The notes under the pieces are model-generated. The model did no database searches and was not told the origin of the DNA. It was given only the letters and a program-made list of their open reading frames with translations. Of a DNA stretch of 64,000 nt, positions 1 through 9,597 are shown in pieces (position 1 is the stretch's first letter; each line of letters begins with the position of its first letter). Source of the stretch: Streptococcus infantis (lineage in GTDB: Bacteria > Bacillota > Bacilli > Lactobacillales > Streptococcaceae); contig NZ_JYGT01000007.1 in NCBI RefSeq assembly GCF_000960085.1, positions 62,001-126,000 on the forward strand, written 5' to 3'. The position numbers and the translations under genes were made by a program.

Positions 1-730
1 CAATCGCAAGTTCAGGTTGCTCCACGTCCATGAGACGAGTCATAGTATCAAATTTTTCTTGTTCTTTGACACGGATATAGTACTGGTCCACCAATTCTGT
101 TGTCAACTCCTTGGCAGCAATCTTCACATGCTCAGGTTCTTTCATAAACTGAACCCCGATACGTTTGATGGCATCTGGCATAGTTGCTGAAAAGAGTAAG
201 GTTTGACGATTTTCTGGGACACGAGAGATGATGGCTTCAATATCCTCAAGGAAGCCCATGTTCAGCATTTCATCTGCTTCGTCAAGGATAAGAGTTTCAA
301 TATCTTGTAGTTTCAAGGCCTTGCGTTTGATCAAATCCAGGAGACGACCTGGTGTTCCAACTACGATATGAGCTCCTGATTTAAGTGCCTTGATTTGCTT
401 TTCGATACTTGAACCACCATAAACAGAACGGACTTTTACACCCTTGCTTCTACCAAAGCGGAAAAGTTCTTCCTGACTTTGTACAGCTAGTTCACGGGTT
501 GGTGCAATGACTAAAGCTTGAATGGTTCCTTCTTCTGTACGAATTTTTTCAAGGGTTGGCAAACCAAAGGCTGCAGTTTTCCCTGTACCTGTTTGAGCTT
601 GTCCGATGACATCTTTCCCTTCAAGAGCCAAAGGAATGGTTTGCTCTTGAATAGGACTTGCTTCTACAAATCCTGCTTTTTCGATTTCTGCTAACAAATC
701 CGCAGAAAGATTAAATTCATTAAATTTCAC
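1..730 (-). CDS. cshA: DEAD-box RNA helicase CshA (5' part, cut by window edge)
   Basis: ATP-dependent RNA helicase of the CshA type, which remodels RNA in degradation and ribosome assembly. The visible 243 residues hold the N-terminal core: a Q-motif region ([18 protein letters not shown]), Walker [15 protein letters not shown], the GG and TPGRLLD motifs, the DEAD box in [10 protein letters not shown], and SAT in LLFSATMP. The start is GTG at 730-728 with an AGAAAGAAG ribosome site just upstream; no ATG fits the conserved N-terminus. The C-terminal helicase domain lies beyond base 1. The gene is divergent from har and has a leader of about 140 nt. Confidence 0.93.
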   Translation of the reverse strand, partial: MKFNEFNLSADLLAEIEKAGFVEASPIQEQTIPLALEGKDVIGQAQTGTGKTAAFGLPTLEKIRTEEGTIQALVIAPTRELAVQSQEELFRFGRSKGVKVRSVYGGSSIEKQIKALKSGAHIVVGTPGRLLDLIKRKALKLQDIETLILDEADEMLNMGFLEDIEAIISRVPENRQTLLFSATMPDAIKRIGVQFMKEPEHVKIAAKELTTELVDQYYIRVKEQEKFDTMTRLMDVEQPELAI

Positions 731-1070
731 GTTATTCTTCTTTCTAAAGATGGTGCGAAGCCATCCTATAGCGCTTAGTTTATACTTTTCTTGTCATGAC
801 GTACTTTCATACCTTTTATGAAAGACCGTGTTGCTTCTTTTCCACTAAAGAAAAGTACTGCTTTTTTGCAACTTATCTAGTATAACACAAGACAGGGGCA
901 AAAGATAGTCTAACCACCTGATTAAATCATGTAAACGATTTTTCTATCTTTTGAAGTCGATTTATCTAAGCATTCTCGAGACTATTTTGTTTGGATATTT
1001 TTTCCCGTAGCAGAATTGTGAAAAAATTTTTTTCTTGTGCTAGAATGAAATCAAACAGGAGGATTTAAAA
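731..1070. promoter_or_regulatory. Divergent intergenic region: structured cshA leader and two promoters
   Basis: A 340-bp gap without a gene. For cshA (minus) the -10 is TATACT at 884-879 preceded by TGT (extended -10), giving a leader of about 140 nt. That leader can form three local hairpins: 837-855 (CTTTTC/GAAAAG), 804-824 (CTTTCAT/ATGAAAG, 7 bp) and 749-765 (GATGG/CCATC). For har (plus) an extended -10 TGCTAGAAT ends at 1046 with a weak -35 TTGTGA at 1016-1021, and AGGAGG lies at 1057-1062. Positions 900-1010 show nothing I recognise. Confidence 0.6.
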
Positions 1071-2387
1071 ATGTTAACATACGATTTAATTGTCATTGGA
1101 TTTGGTAAGGCTGGTAAGACGCTTGCTGGGAAACTAGCTTCAGCTGGTAAAAAAGTTGCCCTTATCGAACGCAACAAAGCAATGTACGGTGGAACTTGTA
1201 TAAACATCGGTTGTATTCCAACTAAAACCTTGTTAGTTGCCGCAGAAAAGGACTTGTCATTTGACGAGGTTATGGCTACAAAAAATACAGTTACTACACG
1301 CCTCAATGGTAAAAACTATGCGACTATTGCTGGTACTGGTGTTGATATCATTGATGCTGAAGCACACTTTGTCTCAAACAAGGTTATTGAAATTCAAGCT
1401 GGAGATGAAAAACAAGAACTGACTGCTGAAACAATCGTTATCAACACTGGTGCTATTTCAAACGTATTGCCAATTCCAGGTCTTACTACAAGTAAGAACG
1501 TCTTTGACTCAACAGGTATCCAAAACTTAGAACAATTACCAGAAAAAATTGGTGTACTTGGTGGAGGAAATATCGGCCTTGAATTTGCAACTCTCTACAA
1601 CAAACTTGGAAGTAAGGTAACAGTCCTAGATGCTTTGGATACTTTCTTGCCTCGTGTAGAACCTTCAATCGCAGCTCTTGCCAAACAATACTTGGAAGAA
1701 GATGGAATTGAACTCCTTCAAAATGTCCGCACTACAGAAATCAAAAACGACGGTGACCAAGTGCTTGTCGTGACCGAGAATGAAACATACCGTTTCGACG
1801 CGCTTCTCTACGCAACAGGACGTAAACCAAATGTAGAGCCACTTCAACTTGAAAACACAGACATTGAACTAACTGAACGTGGCGCTATCAAAGTCGACAA
1901 ACACTGCCAAACAAACGTTCCAGGTGTCTTTGCAGTTGGAGATGTCAACGGTGGACTTCAATTCACCTACATTTCTCTAGATGACTTCCGTGTTGTCTAC
2001 AGCTATCTTGCTGGTGATGGTAGCTACACACTTGAGGATCGTCTCAATGTACCAAACACCCTCTTCATCACTCCTGCACTTTCACAAGTTGGTTTAACTG
2101 AAAGCCAAGCAGCAGATTTGAAACTTCCTTATGCTGTTAAGGAAATCCCTGTTGCAGCTATGCCTCGTGGACATGTAAATGGTGACCTTCGTGGTGCCTT
2201 TAAAGCCGTTGTTAATACTGAAACAAAAGAAATTCTCGGCGCTACAATCTTCTCAGAAGGTTCACAAGAAATCATCAATATCATTACTGTTGCTATGGAC
2301 AACAAGATTCCTTACACTTACTTCACAAAACAGATCTTCACTCACCCAACCTTGGCTGAAAACTTGAATGACTTATTTGCGATTTAG
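1071..2387 (+). CDS. har: Pyridine nucleotide-disulfide reductase, probable hypothiocyanous acid reductase (Har/RclA-like)
   Basis: Class I flavoprotein disulfide reductase of 438 aa. FAD-binding GFGKAG at residues 10-15, redox-active Cys43 and Cys48 in GGTCINIGCIPTK, NAD-binding GGGNIGLEFA near 165, second FAD motif GVFAVGDVNGG near 285, and a C-terminal dimerisation domain ending HPTLAENLNDLF. The family includes mercuric reductase and RclA. The pneumococcal protein next to this helicase and murT-gatD was reported as the NADH-dependent hypothiocyanous acid reductase Har; assignment rests on family and neighbourhood, not on a specificity residue. No mer genes are nearby, which argues against mercury reduction. 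Own promoter and strong AGGAGG site. Confidence 0.85.
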   Translation: MLTYDLIVIGFGKAGKTLAGKLASAGKKVALIERNKAMYGGTCINIGCIPTKTLLVAAEKDLSFDEVMATKNTVTTRLNGKNYATIAGTGVDIIDAEAHFVSNKVIEIQAGDEKQELTAETIVINTGAISNVLPIPGLTTSKNVFDSTGIQNLEQLPEKIGVLGGGNIGLEFATLYNKLGSKVTVLDALDTFLPRVEPSIAALAKQYLEEDGIELLQNVRTTEIKNDGDQVLVVTENETYRFDALLYATGRKPNVEPLQLENTDIELTERGAIKVDKHCQTNVPGVFAVGDVNGGLQFTYISLDDFRVVYSYLAGDGSYTLEDRLNVPNTLFITPALSQVGLTESQAADLKLPYAVKEIPVAAMPRGHVNGDLRGAFKAVVNTETKEILGATIFSEGSQEIINIITVAMDNKIPYTYFTKQIFTHPTLAENLNDLFAI

Positions 2388-2396
2388 TTTTAAAAA

Positions 2397-2430
2397 TAAA
2401 AGCATTTTATAAAAAAATGCTTTTATTTTA
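2397..2430 (+). terminator. Terminator after har
   Basis: Inverted repeat TAAAAGCATTT (2397-2407) and AAATGCTTTTA (2415-2425), followed by a T-rich tract. The 11-bp stem lies 10 bp after the har stop codon. Confidence 0.8.
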
Positions 2431-2481
2431 TCTATATTTATGATATTATTACGTTAATTAATTTAAAAAGGAGGTTTTATA

Positions 2482-3009
2482 ATGCATAAAACACGAAAAA
2501 TCATTACTCTAGGTCTATCTTGCTTATCTATCCTGACTCTATTTGCTTGTAGCAGTGGAGCAAAGAAAGAAAATAATACTTCAAAAGATGATAAAGTAGA
2601 AACTTCTACTAGTAAAAAAGAGACTGAGAAAAAAGATAAATTCGCTATAGGTGATAAAATAACTTTTGATAATGTTGCTGAATATACTATTACTAATGTC
2701 GAATGGACTGACGAACGGAACCAATTTGACAAAAGCAATCCAGATAAAGTCTTGAAAGTTACCTATAACGTAACAAACCTTTCTGAAAAGAATTTACCTA
2801 TTGGATTAGACATGACGCTTTATGTAGGTGGCAAGAAAATGGAATCTTACCCAAATACAAACACTATGGATGCCATTTCTGCAGGTAGATCTATTGAAGG
2901 TGCTGTTTCTCATTTTGGAGTCACCGGTGAAGGTGATTTAGAATTAGAAATAAAACCTGCTCTTGATTTTAAATCAAAAGCAGCAATTGTTGCATTTACA
3001 TTAGAATAA
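2482..3009 (+). CDS. Lipoprotein with DUF4352-like domain
   Basis: A 175-aa secreted lipoprotein of unknown function. The first ~23 residues are a signal peptide ending in lipobox LFAC, so Cys23 should be lipidated. A low-complexity K/E/T/S linker (~26-55) follows, then a beta-rich domain (~56-175, FAIGDKITFDN..VLKVTYNVTN..ALDFKSKAAIVAF) resembling DUF4352/DUF5067 immunoglobulin-like domains of Firmicute lipoproteins. Own ribosome site (AGGAGG) and probable extended -10 (TGATATTAT) upstream, with terminators on both sides, so monocistronic. The domain assignment is from pattern; no substrate can be inferred. Confidence 0.8.
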   Translation: MHKTRKIITLGLSCLSILTLFACSSGAKKENNTSKDDKVETSTSKKETEKKDKFAIGDKITFDNVAEYTITNVEWTDERNQFDKSNPDKVLKVTYNVTNLSEKNLPIGLDMTLYVGGKKMESYPNTNTMDAISAGRSIEGAVSHFGVTGEGDLELEIKPALDFKSKAAIVAFTLE

Positions 3010-3015
3010 CATAAG

Positions 3016-3042
3016 CAGCCCTCCTTGGGCTGTTTTTCTTTT
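3016..3042 (+). terminator. Terminator after the lipoprotein gene
   Basis: CAGCCC (3016-3021), loop TCCTT, GGGCTG (3027-3032), then TTTTTCTTTTT. Confidence 0.9.
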
Positions 3043-3070
3043 TCTAAAATCTCAAATCTGTCTTTTTCAG

Positions 3071-3091
3071 CATTTATGATATAATAGAAAC
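3071..3091 (+). promoter_or_regulatory. murT promoter, predicted leaderless
   Basis: Extended -10 TGATATAAT with TATAAT at 3080-3085. The murT ATG begins at 3092, exactly where +1 is expected, and no ribosome-binding sequence fits between. No good -35. Confidence 0.7.
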
Positions 3092-4435
3092 ATGAAATTA
3101 AAAACTACTTTGGGACTTCTTGCTGGGCGTTCTTCTCATTTTATCTTAAGTCGTCTTGGACGTGGAAGTACGCTCCCTGGAAAACTCGCCCTCCAATTTG
3201 ATAAAGATATTCTACAAAATATAGCTAAGAACTACGAAATCGTTGTGGTAACTGGTACCAACGGGAAAACCTTGACAACCGCTCTCACTGTCGGTATCCT
3301 AAAGGAAATTTATGGTCAAGTTTTGACCAATCCAAGTGGTGCCAACATGATCACAGGGATTACGACGACTTTCTTGACTGCAAAATCTTCAAAAACTGGA
3401 AAAAATATTGCAGTGCTTGAAATCGATGAAGCTAGTCTCTCACGTATCTGTGACTACATCCAGCCTAGTCTTTTCGTCATCACCAATATCTTCCGTGATC
3501 AGATGGACCGCTACGGTGAGATTTACACAACCTATAACATGATTTTGGACGCTATTCGAAAAGTTCCTACTGCTACTATCCTCCTTAACGGTGACAGTCC
3601 ACTTTTCTACAAGCCTGCAATTCCAAATCCTGTTCAGTATTTTGGTTTTGATTTGGAAAAAGGTCCAGCAAAACTTGCTCACTACAATACTGAAGGTATT
3701 CTCTGCCCAGACTGTCAAAGTATTTTGAAATATGAGCTTAATACTTATGCTAATTTAGGAGCTTATATCTGCGAAAACTGTGGATGTAAACGTCCTGACT
3801 TGGGCTACCGTCTGACAGAATTGGTTGAGCTGACCAACAATCGTTCTCGCTTTGTTATTGACGGCCAAGAATACGGTATCCAAATCGGTGGGCTTTATAA
3901 TATCTACAATGCTCTCGCAGCAGTCGCTATTGCTCGTTACCTTGGAGCTGATTCTCAACTGATTAAACAAGGATTTGACAAGAGTCGTGCAGTTTTTGGG
4001 CGCCAAGAAACGTTCCATATCGGTGATAAGGAATGTACACTGGTTCTCATCAAAAATCCTGTCGGTGCAACACAAGCCATTGAAATGATTAAACTCGCTC
4101 CTTATCCATTTAGTCTATCTGTTCTCCTCAATGCGAATTATGCAGACGGGATTGATACCAGCTGGATTTGGGATACTGATTTTGAACAAATTACTGACAT
4201 GGATATCCCAGAAATCAACGCCGGTGGCGTTCGTCATTCTGAAATTGCTCGTCGTCTTCGAGTAACTGGTTATCCAGCTGATAAAATCACTGAAACAAGC
4301 AGTCTGGAACAAGTTCTTAAAACGATTGAAGCTCAAGACTGCAAGCATGCTTATATCCTTGCTACTTATACTGCTATGCTGGAATTCCGAGAATTACTAG
4401 CCAATCGTCAGCTTGTTAGAAAGGAGATGAACTAA
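3092..4435 (+). CDS. murT: Lipid II isoglutaminyl synthase, Mur-ligase subunit MurT
   Basis: MurT pairs with GatD to amidate the alpha-carboxyl of D-Glu in the lipid II stem peptide. 447 aa. Mur-ligase P-loop VTGTNGKT at 53-60, central domain motif [12 protein letters not shown] near 132-143, an inserted zinc ribbon with Cys205/Cys208 (CPDC) and Cys227/Cys230 (CENC), and a C-terminal DUF1727 domain. The zinc ribbon and DUF1727 distinguish MurT from MurC-F. Its stop TAA overlaps the gatD ATG by one base, so the two are coupled. Translation probably starts on a leaderless mRNA. Confidence 0.95.
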   Translation: MKLKTTLGLLAGRSSHFILSRLGRGSTLPGKLALQFDKDILQNIAKNYEIVVVTGTNGKTLTTALTVGILKEIYGQVLTNPSGANMITGITTTFLTAKSSKTGKNIAVLEIDEASLSRICDYIQPSLFVITNIFRDQMDRYGEIYTTYNMILDAIRKVPTATILLNGDSPLFYKPAIPNPVQYFGFDLEKGPAKLAHYNTEGILCPDCQSILKYELNTYANLGAYICENCGCKRPDLGYRLTELVELTNNRSRFVIDGQEYGIQIGGLYNIYNALAAVAIARYLGADSQLIKQGFDKSRAVFGRQETFHIGDKECTLVLIKNPVGATQAIEMIKLAPYPFSLSVLLNANYADGIDTSWIWDTDFEQITDMDIPEINAGGVRHSEIARRLRVTGYPADKITETSSLEQVLKTIEAQDCKHAYILATYTAMLEFRELLANRQLVRKEMN

Positions 4436-5217
4436 TGGTTTATACTTCACTTTCCTCAAAAGACGGTAACTATCCTTACCAGCTAAATATCGCCCACCTC
4501 TATGGTAACCTCATGAATACCTACGGAGATAATGGGAATATCCTCATGCTCAAGTATGTAGCTGAAAAGCTGGGTGCTCACGTAACAGTTGACATCGTTT
4601 CACTTCATGATGATTTCGATGAAAATCACTACGACATTGCCTTTTTCGGTGGTGGCCAAGACTTTGAACAAAGTATCATTGCTGGTGATTTGCCTGCTAA
4701 AAAAGAAAACATCGATAACTTTATCCAAAATGATGGTGTTGTCCTTGCTATCTGCGGTGGTTTCCAACTATTGGGTCAGTACTATATCGAAGCTTCTGGA
4801 AGACGTATCGAAGGCTTGGGTGTCATGGGACACTACACACTCAACCAAACCAACAACCGCTTTATCGGTGATATTAAAATTCATAACGAAGAATTTGATG
4901 AAACCTACTATGGCTTTGAAAATCACCAAGGCCGTACCTTCCTCTCAGATGACCAAAAACCACTCGGTCAGGTTGTTTACGGAAATGGAAATAATGAAGA
5001 AAAAATCGGTGAAGGTGTTCACTATAAAAATGTTTTCGGTTCTTATTTCCACGGACCTATTTTATCCCGTAATGCAAATCTAGCCTACCGTTTGGTCACT
5101 ACTGCCCTCAAGAAAAAATATGGTCAGGACATTGTCCTTCCAGCTTATGAAGATATCCTTAGCCAAGAAGTTGCTGAAGAATACAGCGATGTGAAAAGTA
5201 AGGCAGAATTCAACTAG
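4435..5217 (+). CDS. gatD: Lipid II isoglutaminyl synthase, glutamine amidotransferase subunit GatD
   Basis: Class I glutaminase that supplies ammonia to MurT for D-Glu amidation. 260 aa. Nucleophile Cys107 in [12 protein letters not shown] and catalytic His206 in [19 protein letters not shown] near 71-79 is typical of CobB/CobQ-like amidotransferases. Older annotation would call it cobyric acid synthase; there is no cobalamin gene here and the partner is murT. Starts in a TAATG overlap with murT; the strong terminator after it closes the two-gene operon. Confidence 0.95.
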   Translation: MVYTSLSSKDGNYPYQLNIAHLYGNLMNTYGDNGNILMLKYVAEKLGAHVTVDIVSLHDDFDENHYDIAFFGGGQDFEQSIIAGDLPAKKENIDNFIQNDGVVLAICGGFQLLGQYYIEASGRRIEGLGVMGHYTLNQTNNRFIGDIKIHNEEFDETYYGFENHQGRTFLSDDQKPLGQVVYGNGNNEEKIGEGVHYKNVFGSYFHGPILSRNANLAYRLVTTALKKKYGQDIVLPAYEDILSQEVAEEYSDVKSKAEFN

Positions 5218-5224
5218 ACTTTCT

Positions 5225-5259
5225 ATTCCAACATGCTATTAGCTGTTGGAATTTTTTTG
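5225..5259 (+). terminator. Terminator after murT-gatD
   Basis: ATTCCAACA (5225-5233) pairs with TGTTGGAAT (5244-5252), followed by seven T. Confidence 0.93.
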
Positions 5260-5332
5260 TAGTCTTTTCCCCTTCTCCCTTGCAATTTCTACTATTTTTT
5301 GCAAAAATAGAGGGGTAGAAAGAAGGTAACAT

Positions 5333-6415
5333 ATGTCTAAATTACAACAAATTGTAACATATCTCGAATCTGAAAAGTTAGACGTCGCAGTCGTATCTGA
5401 CCCCGTCACTATCAATTACTTCACTGGTTTTTACAGTGATCCACACGAACGCCAAATGTTCCTCTTTGTCCTTGCTGACCAGGAACCACTTCTCTTCGTT
5501 CCAGCCCTTGAGGTTGAGCGTGCAACAAGCACTGTCTCATTCCCAGTTGTTGGTTATGTAGACTCTGAAAACCCTTGGAAGAAAATCCAAAACGCCTTGC
5601 CACAGCTTGATTTCAAACGTGTCGCAGTTGAGTTTGATAATCTTATCTTGACTAAATATCACGGTTTAAAATCTGTCTTTGAAACTGCTGAGTTTGAGAA
5701 CTTAACTCCATTGATCCAACGCATGCGCTTGATCAAATCAGCAGACGAAGTGCAAAAGATGATGGTAGCAGGTGTCTATGCTGATAAGTCTGTTAAAGTT
5801 GGTTTTGACAATATCTCTCTTGATAATACGGAAACTGATATCATTGCGCAAATCGATTTTGCCATGAAACGCGAAGGCTATGAAATGAGCTTTGATACTA
5901 TGGTCTTGACAGGTGATAACGCTGCAAACCCTCATGGTATTCCTGGAGCCAATAAGGTTGAAAACAATGCCCTTCTCCTCTTTGACCTCGGTGTAATGGT
6001 GAATGGTTATGCATCAGATATGACTCGTACAGTCGCTGTTGGTAAACCTGACCAATTCAAGAAAGACATTTACAACTTGACTCTTGAAGCCCAGCAAGCT
6101 GCCCTTGACTTTATCAAACCTGGTGTGACAGCTCATGAAGTAGACCGAGCAGCTCGGGAAGTGATTGAAAAAGCTGGCTACGGTGAGTACTTCAACCATC
6201 GTCTCGGTCATGGTATCGGTATGGACGTCCACGAATTCCCATCTATCATGGAAGGAAATGACATGGTCATCGAAGAAGGCATGTGCTTCTCAGTTGAGCC
6301 TGGTATCTACATTCCTGGTAAAGTCGGTGTTCGTATCGAGGACTGCGGTGTTGTGACCAAAGACGGCTTTGACCTCTTTACAAGTACCAGCAAAGATTTG
6401 CTTTATTTTGATTAA
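5333..6415 (+). CDS. pepQ: Xaa-Pro dipeptidase PepQ
   Basis: Cytosolic M24B metallopeptidase of 360 aa that splits Xaa-Pro dipeptides. N-terminal creatinase-like domain (1-~125) and C-terminal pita-bread fold. Metal ligands are visible in order: Asp in LLLFDLGVMVNGYASD, a second Asp in SDMTRT, His in HRLGHGIGMDVHEFP, Glu in FSVEPGIYIP and Glu in VRIEDCG. Size matches the family. Ribosome site AGAAAGAAGG precedes the ATG. Monocistronic, ended by a long bidirectional hairpin. Confidence 0.95.
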   Translation: MSKLQQIVTYLESEKLDVAVVSDPVTINYFTGFYSDPHERQMFLFVLADQEPLLFVPALEVERATSTVSFPVVGYVDSENPWKKIQNALPQLDFKRVAVEFDNLILTKYHGLKSVFETAEFENLTPLIQRMRLIKSADEVQKMMVAGVYADKSVKVGFDNISLDNTETDIIAQIDFAMKREGYEMSFDTMVLTGDNAANPHGIPGANKVENNALLLFDLGVMVNGYASDMTRTVAVGKPDQFKKDIYNLTLEAQQAALDFIKPGVTAHEVDRAAREVIEKAGYGEYFNHRLGHGIGMDVHEFPSIMEGNDMVIEEGMCFSVEPGIYIPGKVGVRIEDCGVVTKDGFDLFTSTSKDLLYFD

Positions 6416-6427
6416 AAAGTATATTAT

Positions 6428-6470
6428 AAAAAATAAGATGGAAAAGTGAGACTTTTCCATCTTATTTTTT
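6428..6470. terminator. Bidirectional terminator between pepQ and GNAT gene
   Basis: A perfect 20-bp stem (6428-6447 with 6451-6470) and GAG loop; A-run on one side and T-run on the other. The right arm includes the last codons of the convergent acetyltransferase gene. Confidence 0.92.
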
Positions 6471-7004
6471 GATTTGATAATAAATTTTATCAGCTATATA
6501 ACCTTTTCGTTCAACTGCATTTGGAACAGTCTTCCAAAAAGTCATACCTGCTTTTTCCATGACACGTCCAGAAGCGGGATTTAAACTTACATAGCAAGCA
6601 TCAACTCGTTCAAATCCAATCTTATCCAAACAGTATGATAAGACAGCTTTCAAGGCTTCTGTCATGAGTCCTCGTCCCCAGTAGTCCTGCCCTAAGATAT
6701 ATCCAATCTCACAGCTAGAGTTAGTTTCATCCACACTGACAAGACTAATATCTCCAATGACATGGTCTGAATTTTCTTTGAGACAAATGGCCCATTTGTA
6801 ATAATCTGGATCGTCATAGGATTTTACCCAATTGCCAATAGAATTTTGAGTTTGTTCAACATTCAGGTGTGGATCCCAAGTCACATAGGTCAGATTTTCT
6901 GAGCGTGAAGCCCAATTATCAAACATGGCTTGAGCGTCATCTTCCACAAATCTTCTTAATATCAAACGTTCAGTCTCTATAGTTTGTGTCCCTACTGCTT
7001 TCAT
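6462..7004 (-). CDS. GNAT N-acetyltransferase, RimJ/RimL type
   Basis: 180-aa acetyl-CoA-dependent N-acetyltransferase. The N-terminal IETERLILRRF is the signature of the RimJ/RimL (Acetyltransf_3) branch; acetyl-CoA binding is indicated by CEIGYILGQDYWGRGLMTEAL and the C-terminal VMEKAGM segment. Such proteins acetylate ribosomal protein N-termini or small amines; the target is unknown. Single gene, convergent with pepQ, with an array of hairpin repeats upstream. Confidence 0.85.
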   Translation of the reverse strand: MKAVGTQTIETERLILRRFVEDDAQAMFDNWASRSENLTYVTWDPHLNVEQTQNSIGNWVKSYDDPDYYKWAICLKENSDHVIGDISLVSVDETNSSCEIGYILGQDYWGRGLMTEALKAVLSYCLDKIGFERVDACYVSLNPASGRVMEKAGMTFWKTVPNAVERKGYIADKIYYQIKK

Positions 7005-7086
7005 AATGGTAACTCTCTTTCTATTCTATGGATGGCTTCAAACTTGCATTGAACTTTCTCACTCTCCTATTTCAAGTTATAAAGTG

Positions 7087-7212
7087 AAAAAGGCCCCCCG
7101 GACCTTCTTCGCTTTCTCATTTCTAGGCTCAGGGTAAAAACATCCACTGGAGGTTATTCTTGCTTTCTAATTTTTAGGCAAGAAGGTAAAAAGGTCCCCC
7201 GGACCTTTTTAC
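7087..7212 (-). repeat. Tandem hairpin array downstream of nadE (alternating CCCCCGG / CCACTGG cores)
   Basis: Three cores spaced about 50 bp: CCCCCCGGA (7094-7102), TCCACTGGA (7143-7151) and TCCCCCGGA (7195-7203), each preceded by an A-run. The spacers are near copies of each other (7111-7140 and 7161-7191 both begin GCTTTCT). The last core sits in a 12-bp stem (7186-7197 with 7201-7212) that includes the nadE stop codon and should be the nadE terminator. Core alternation and spacing match the array at 37110-37297. Confidence 0.75.
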
Positions 7213-8033
7213 TCCCAAAAGTCATCAAACACTGTGATTGGTAGATGGCGTTTGTGTTGGCCTTTGTACCACCATTTTTCAATGGTTGCTTGGGCTTCTG
7301 GGCTTACTTGTTTGCCTTCGAGGTAATCATCAATTTCATTGTAAGTGACTCCCAAGACTACTTCGTCTGCAATACCTGGTTTTTCTTCTTCCAAATCTGC
7401 TGTTGGAACTTTTTCATAGAGGGCTGGATCAGCTCCAAGCTCCTTCAAGAGTTGTTTCCCTTGACGTTTATTGAGGCGATAAAGTGGGAGAATATCTGCA
7501 CCACCATCACCAAATTTAGTAAAGAAACCTGTGATATTTTCCGCAGCATGGTCTGTCCCGATAACAGCTCCGCTATGGGCACCCGCAAGGGCATATTGGG
7601 CAATCATACGACTACGAGCCTTGATATTCCCCTTGTTAAAATCGGAAACAGAACTTCCTGTTGCTTCCACTGCTGCCGTCATAGCATCAGCAGATTCCTT
7701 GATATTCACTACCAAACTGACATCTGGCTGAATAAAAGCTAGGGCTTTTTGAGCATCTGCTTCATCAGCTTGCACTCCATAAGGCAGGCGAACTGCGATA
7801 AATTTATAGCTATCATCACCTGTTTCTGCTCGCATTTCTTCCATAGCTAGTTGGGCAAGACGTCCAGCTAAAGTCGAGTCTTGACCTCCAGAAATACCCA
7901 ATACAAACGTTTTTAAGAAGGGATGCTTCTTTAAATATCGTTTTAAAAAGTCAATCGAACGACGGATTTCTTCCTGGGCGTCAATCACTGGTTTTACACC
8001 TAGTTGCTGGATAATGGTTTCTTGCAAACTCAT
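7209..8033 (-). CDS. nadE: NH3-dependent NAD+ synthetase
   Basis: Last step of NAD synthesis: amidation of nicotinic acid adenine dinucleotide with ammonia and ATP. 274 aa, the size of the short ammonia-dependent form without a glutaminase domain. PP-loop [10 protein letters not shown] at 45-54, and [26 protein letters not shown] in the NAD-binding region. The ATG overlaps the pncB stop by four bases (ATGA), forming a salvage operon. A 12-bp hairpin begins right at the stop codon. Confidence 0.96.
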   Translation of the reverse strand: MSLQETIIQQLGVKPVIDAQEEIRRSIDFLKRYLKKHPFLKTFVLGISGGQDSTLAGRLAQLAMEEMRAETGDDSYKFIAVRLPYGVQADEADAQKALAFIQPDVSLVVNIKESADAMTAAVEATGSSVSDFNKGNIKARSRMIAQYALAGAHSGAVIGTDHAAENITGFFTKFGDGGADILPLYRLNKRQGKQLLKELGADPALYEKVPTADLEEEKPGIADEVVLGVTYNEIDDYLEGKQVSPEAQATIEKWWYKGQHKRHLPITVFDDFWE

Positions 8034-9490
8034 TCTTCTTCTCCTTCGCCTAGAGCTTCCTTACGCATCTTATCAATCAAGTCCATCTTGTCTTGCCATA
8101 CGTCACGAGCCAAGTCCACAGGATAGTGTTGTGGATTGAGTACACGTTTGTATTCGTCCCAGAGCTTATCAAATTCCTTACGAGCATAGGCTTGAATTTC
8201 AGGCAGACTTGGTAAGTCATAAACCAGCTTACCTTCCTTGAAAATGTCTACCAAGAGAGGAACAGCATCAAAATTACGAACAGTTTTCTTGATGTAAGTA
8301 TAGGTTGGATGGAACATCTTAATTTCAGTCATACTAGCAACATCGACACCATCATAGGTAATGTAATCACCTTCTGACTTGCCTTTTTCACGGCTGGTGA
8401 TGCGCCAAACTTGTTTCTTACCTGGTGTTGAAACTTTCTCTGCATTGTTTGAAAGTTTGATGGTATTACGCATATGACCATTCTCGTCTTCAATAGCAAC
8501 AACCTTGTAAACTGCTCCAAGTGCTGGTTGGTCATAAGCAGTGATGAGTTTAGTACCTACACCCCAGACGTCAATCTTAGCTTTTTGCATCTTGAGGTTA
8601 AGGATGGTATTTTCATCAAGATCATTAGATGCATAGATCTTAGCATCCGTAAATCCTGCTTCATCCAGTTGTTGACGAACTTTTTTAGAAATATAAGCAA
8701 TATCTCCAGAGTCAATGCGGACACCAAGGAAATTAATCTTATCACCAAGTTCACGCGCAACCTGAATCGCTGCTGGAACACCGATGCGAAGAGTATCATA
8801 GGTATCTACTAGAAAGACACAGTTTTTGTGCGTTGAGGCATAAGCCTTGAAAGCCTGATAGTCATTTCCATAAACTTGAACTAAAGCATGGGCATGGGTT
8901 CCTAAAACCGGAATACCAAAGAGCTTACCTGCACGTACATTACTAGTTCCATTGGCACCACCAATAACAGCCGCACGAGTCCCCCAGATAGCCGCATCCA
9001 TTTCTTGCGCACGACGTGTTCCGAATTCCATCAAAGGTTCATCATCAATGACTGAACGAATACGAGCTGCCTTGGTCGCAATCAAGGTTTGAAAGTTGAC
9101 GATGTTCAAGAGAGCTGTTTCAACCAATTGACACTGAGCCAAAGGACCTTCCACTTGAACAATCGGTTCATTGGCAAATACCAAGTCCCCTTCTTGAGCA
9201 GAACGTACAGTCAATTCCAACTTTAGATTACGGAGATATTCCAAGAAGGCGCCATGATAGCCAAGTGATTCCAAATAAGCAATATCGCTCTCAGAAAAGC
9301 GCAGGTTTTCTAAGTAGGTCACAATTCGTTCCAAACCTGCAAATACAGCATAACCGTTTTTGAAAGGTTGTTGGCGGAAATAAACTTCAAAAACTGCTTT
9401 CTTGTTATGAATGCCTTGGTCGAAGTAAACTTGCATCATGTTAATTTGATACAAATCAGTGTGCAAAGTTAAACTGTCATCTGGGTACAT
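8030..9490 (-). CDS. pncB: Nicotinate phosphoribosyltransferase
   Basis: First committed step of nicotinate salvage: nicotinate + PRPP to nicotinate mononucleotide. 486 aa, typical of the Firmicute form. [10 protein letters not shown] near residue 12, [15 protein letters not shown] near 155 (catalytic His is replaced by Thr-Arg-Arg context usual in this branch), and [13 protein letters not shown] in the phosphate-binding region. First gene of pncB-nadE. Promoter: extended -10 TGTTATAAT (9562-9557), with a leader of about 60 nt. Confidence 0.95.
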   Translation of the reverse strand: MYPDDSLTLHTDLYQINMMQVYFDQGIHNKKAVFEVYFRQQPFKNGYAVFAGLERIVTYLENLRFSESDIAYLESLGYHGAFLEYLRNLKLELTVRSAQEGDLVFANEPIVQVEGPLAQCQLVETALLNIVNFQTLIATKAARIRSVIDDEPLMEFGTRRAQEMDAAIWGTRAAVIGGANGTSNVRAGKLFGIPVLGTHAHALVQVYGNDYQAFKAYASTHKNCVFLVDTYDTLRIGVPAAIQVARELGDKINFLGVRIDSGDIAYISKKVRQQLDEAGFTDAKIYASNDLDENTILNLKMQKAKIDVWGVGTKLITAYDQPALGAVYKVVAIEDENGHMRNTIKLSNNAEKVSTPGKKQVWRITSREKGKSEGDYITYDGVDVASMTEIKMFHPTYTYIKKTVRNFDAVPLLVDIFKEGKLVYDLPSLPEIQAYARKEFDKLWDEYKRVLNPQHYPVDLARDVWQDKMDLIDKMRKEALGEGEEE

Positions 9491-9597
9491 ATACTGTCCT
9501 TCTTCCCTATTTGTAAAAAGATGAAAATGTTTCTTCTTTTCTCATAAATTAGTACTATTATAACACATTTTCTCGATATTGATAAAAAGCTAACAGG

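Noticed and set aside
1040..1306. Minus-strand frame of 88 codons overlapping the har promoter and start.
   Set aside because: Antisense to the strongly conserved FAD-binding region of har; no homology or ribosome site.
7087..7297. CRISPR-like look of the arrays at 7 kb and 37 kb (repeats at ~50-bp spacing).
   Set aside because: Repeated cores are short hairpins of two alternating types, spacers are themselves similar, and no cas genes are nearby.
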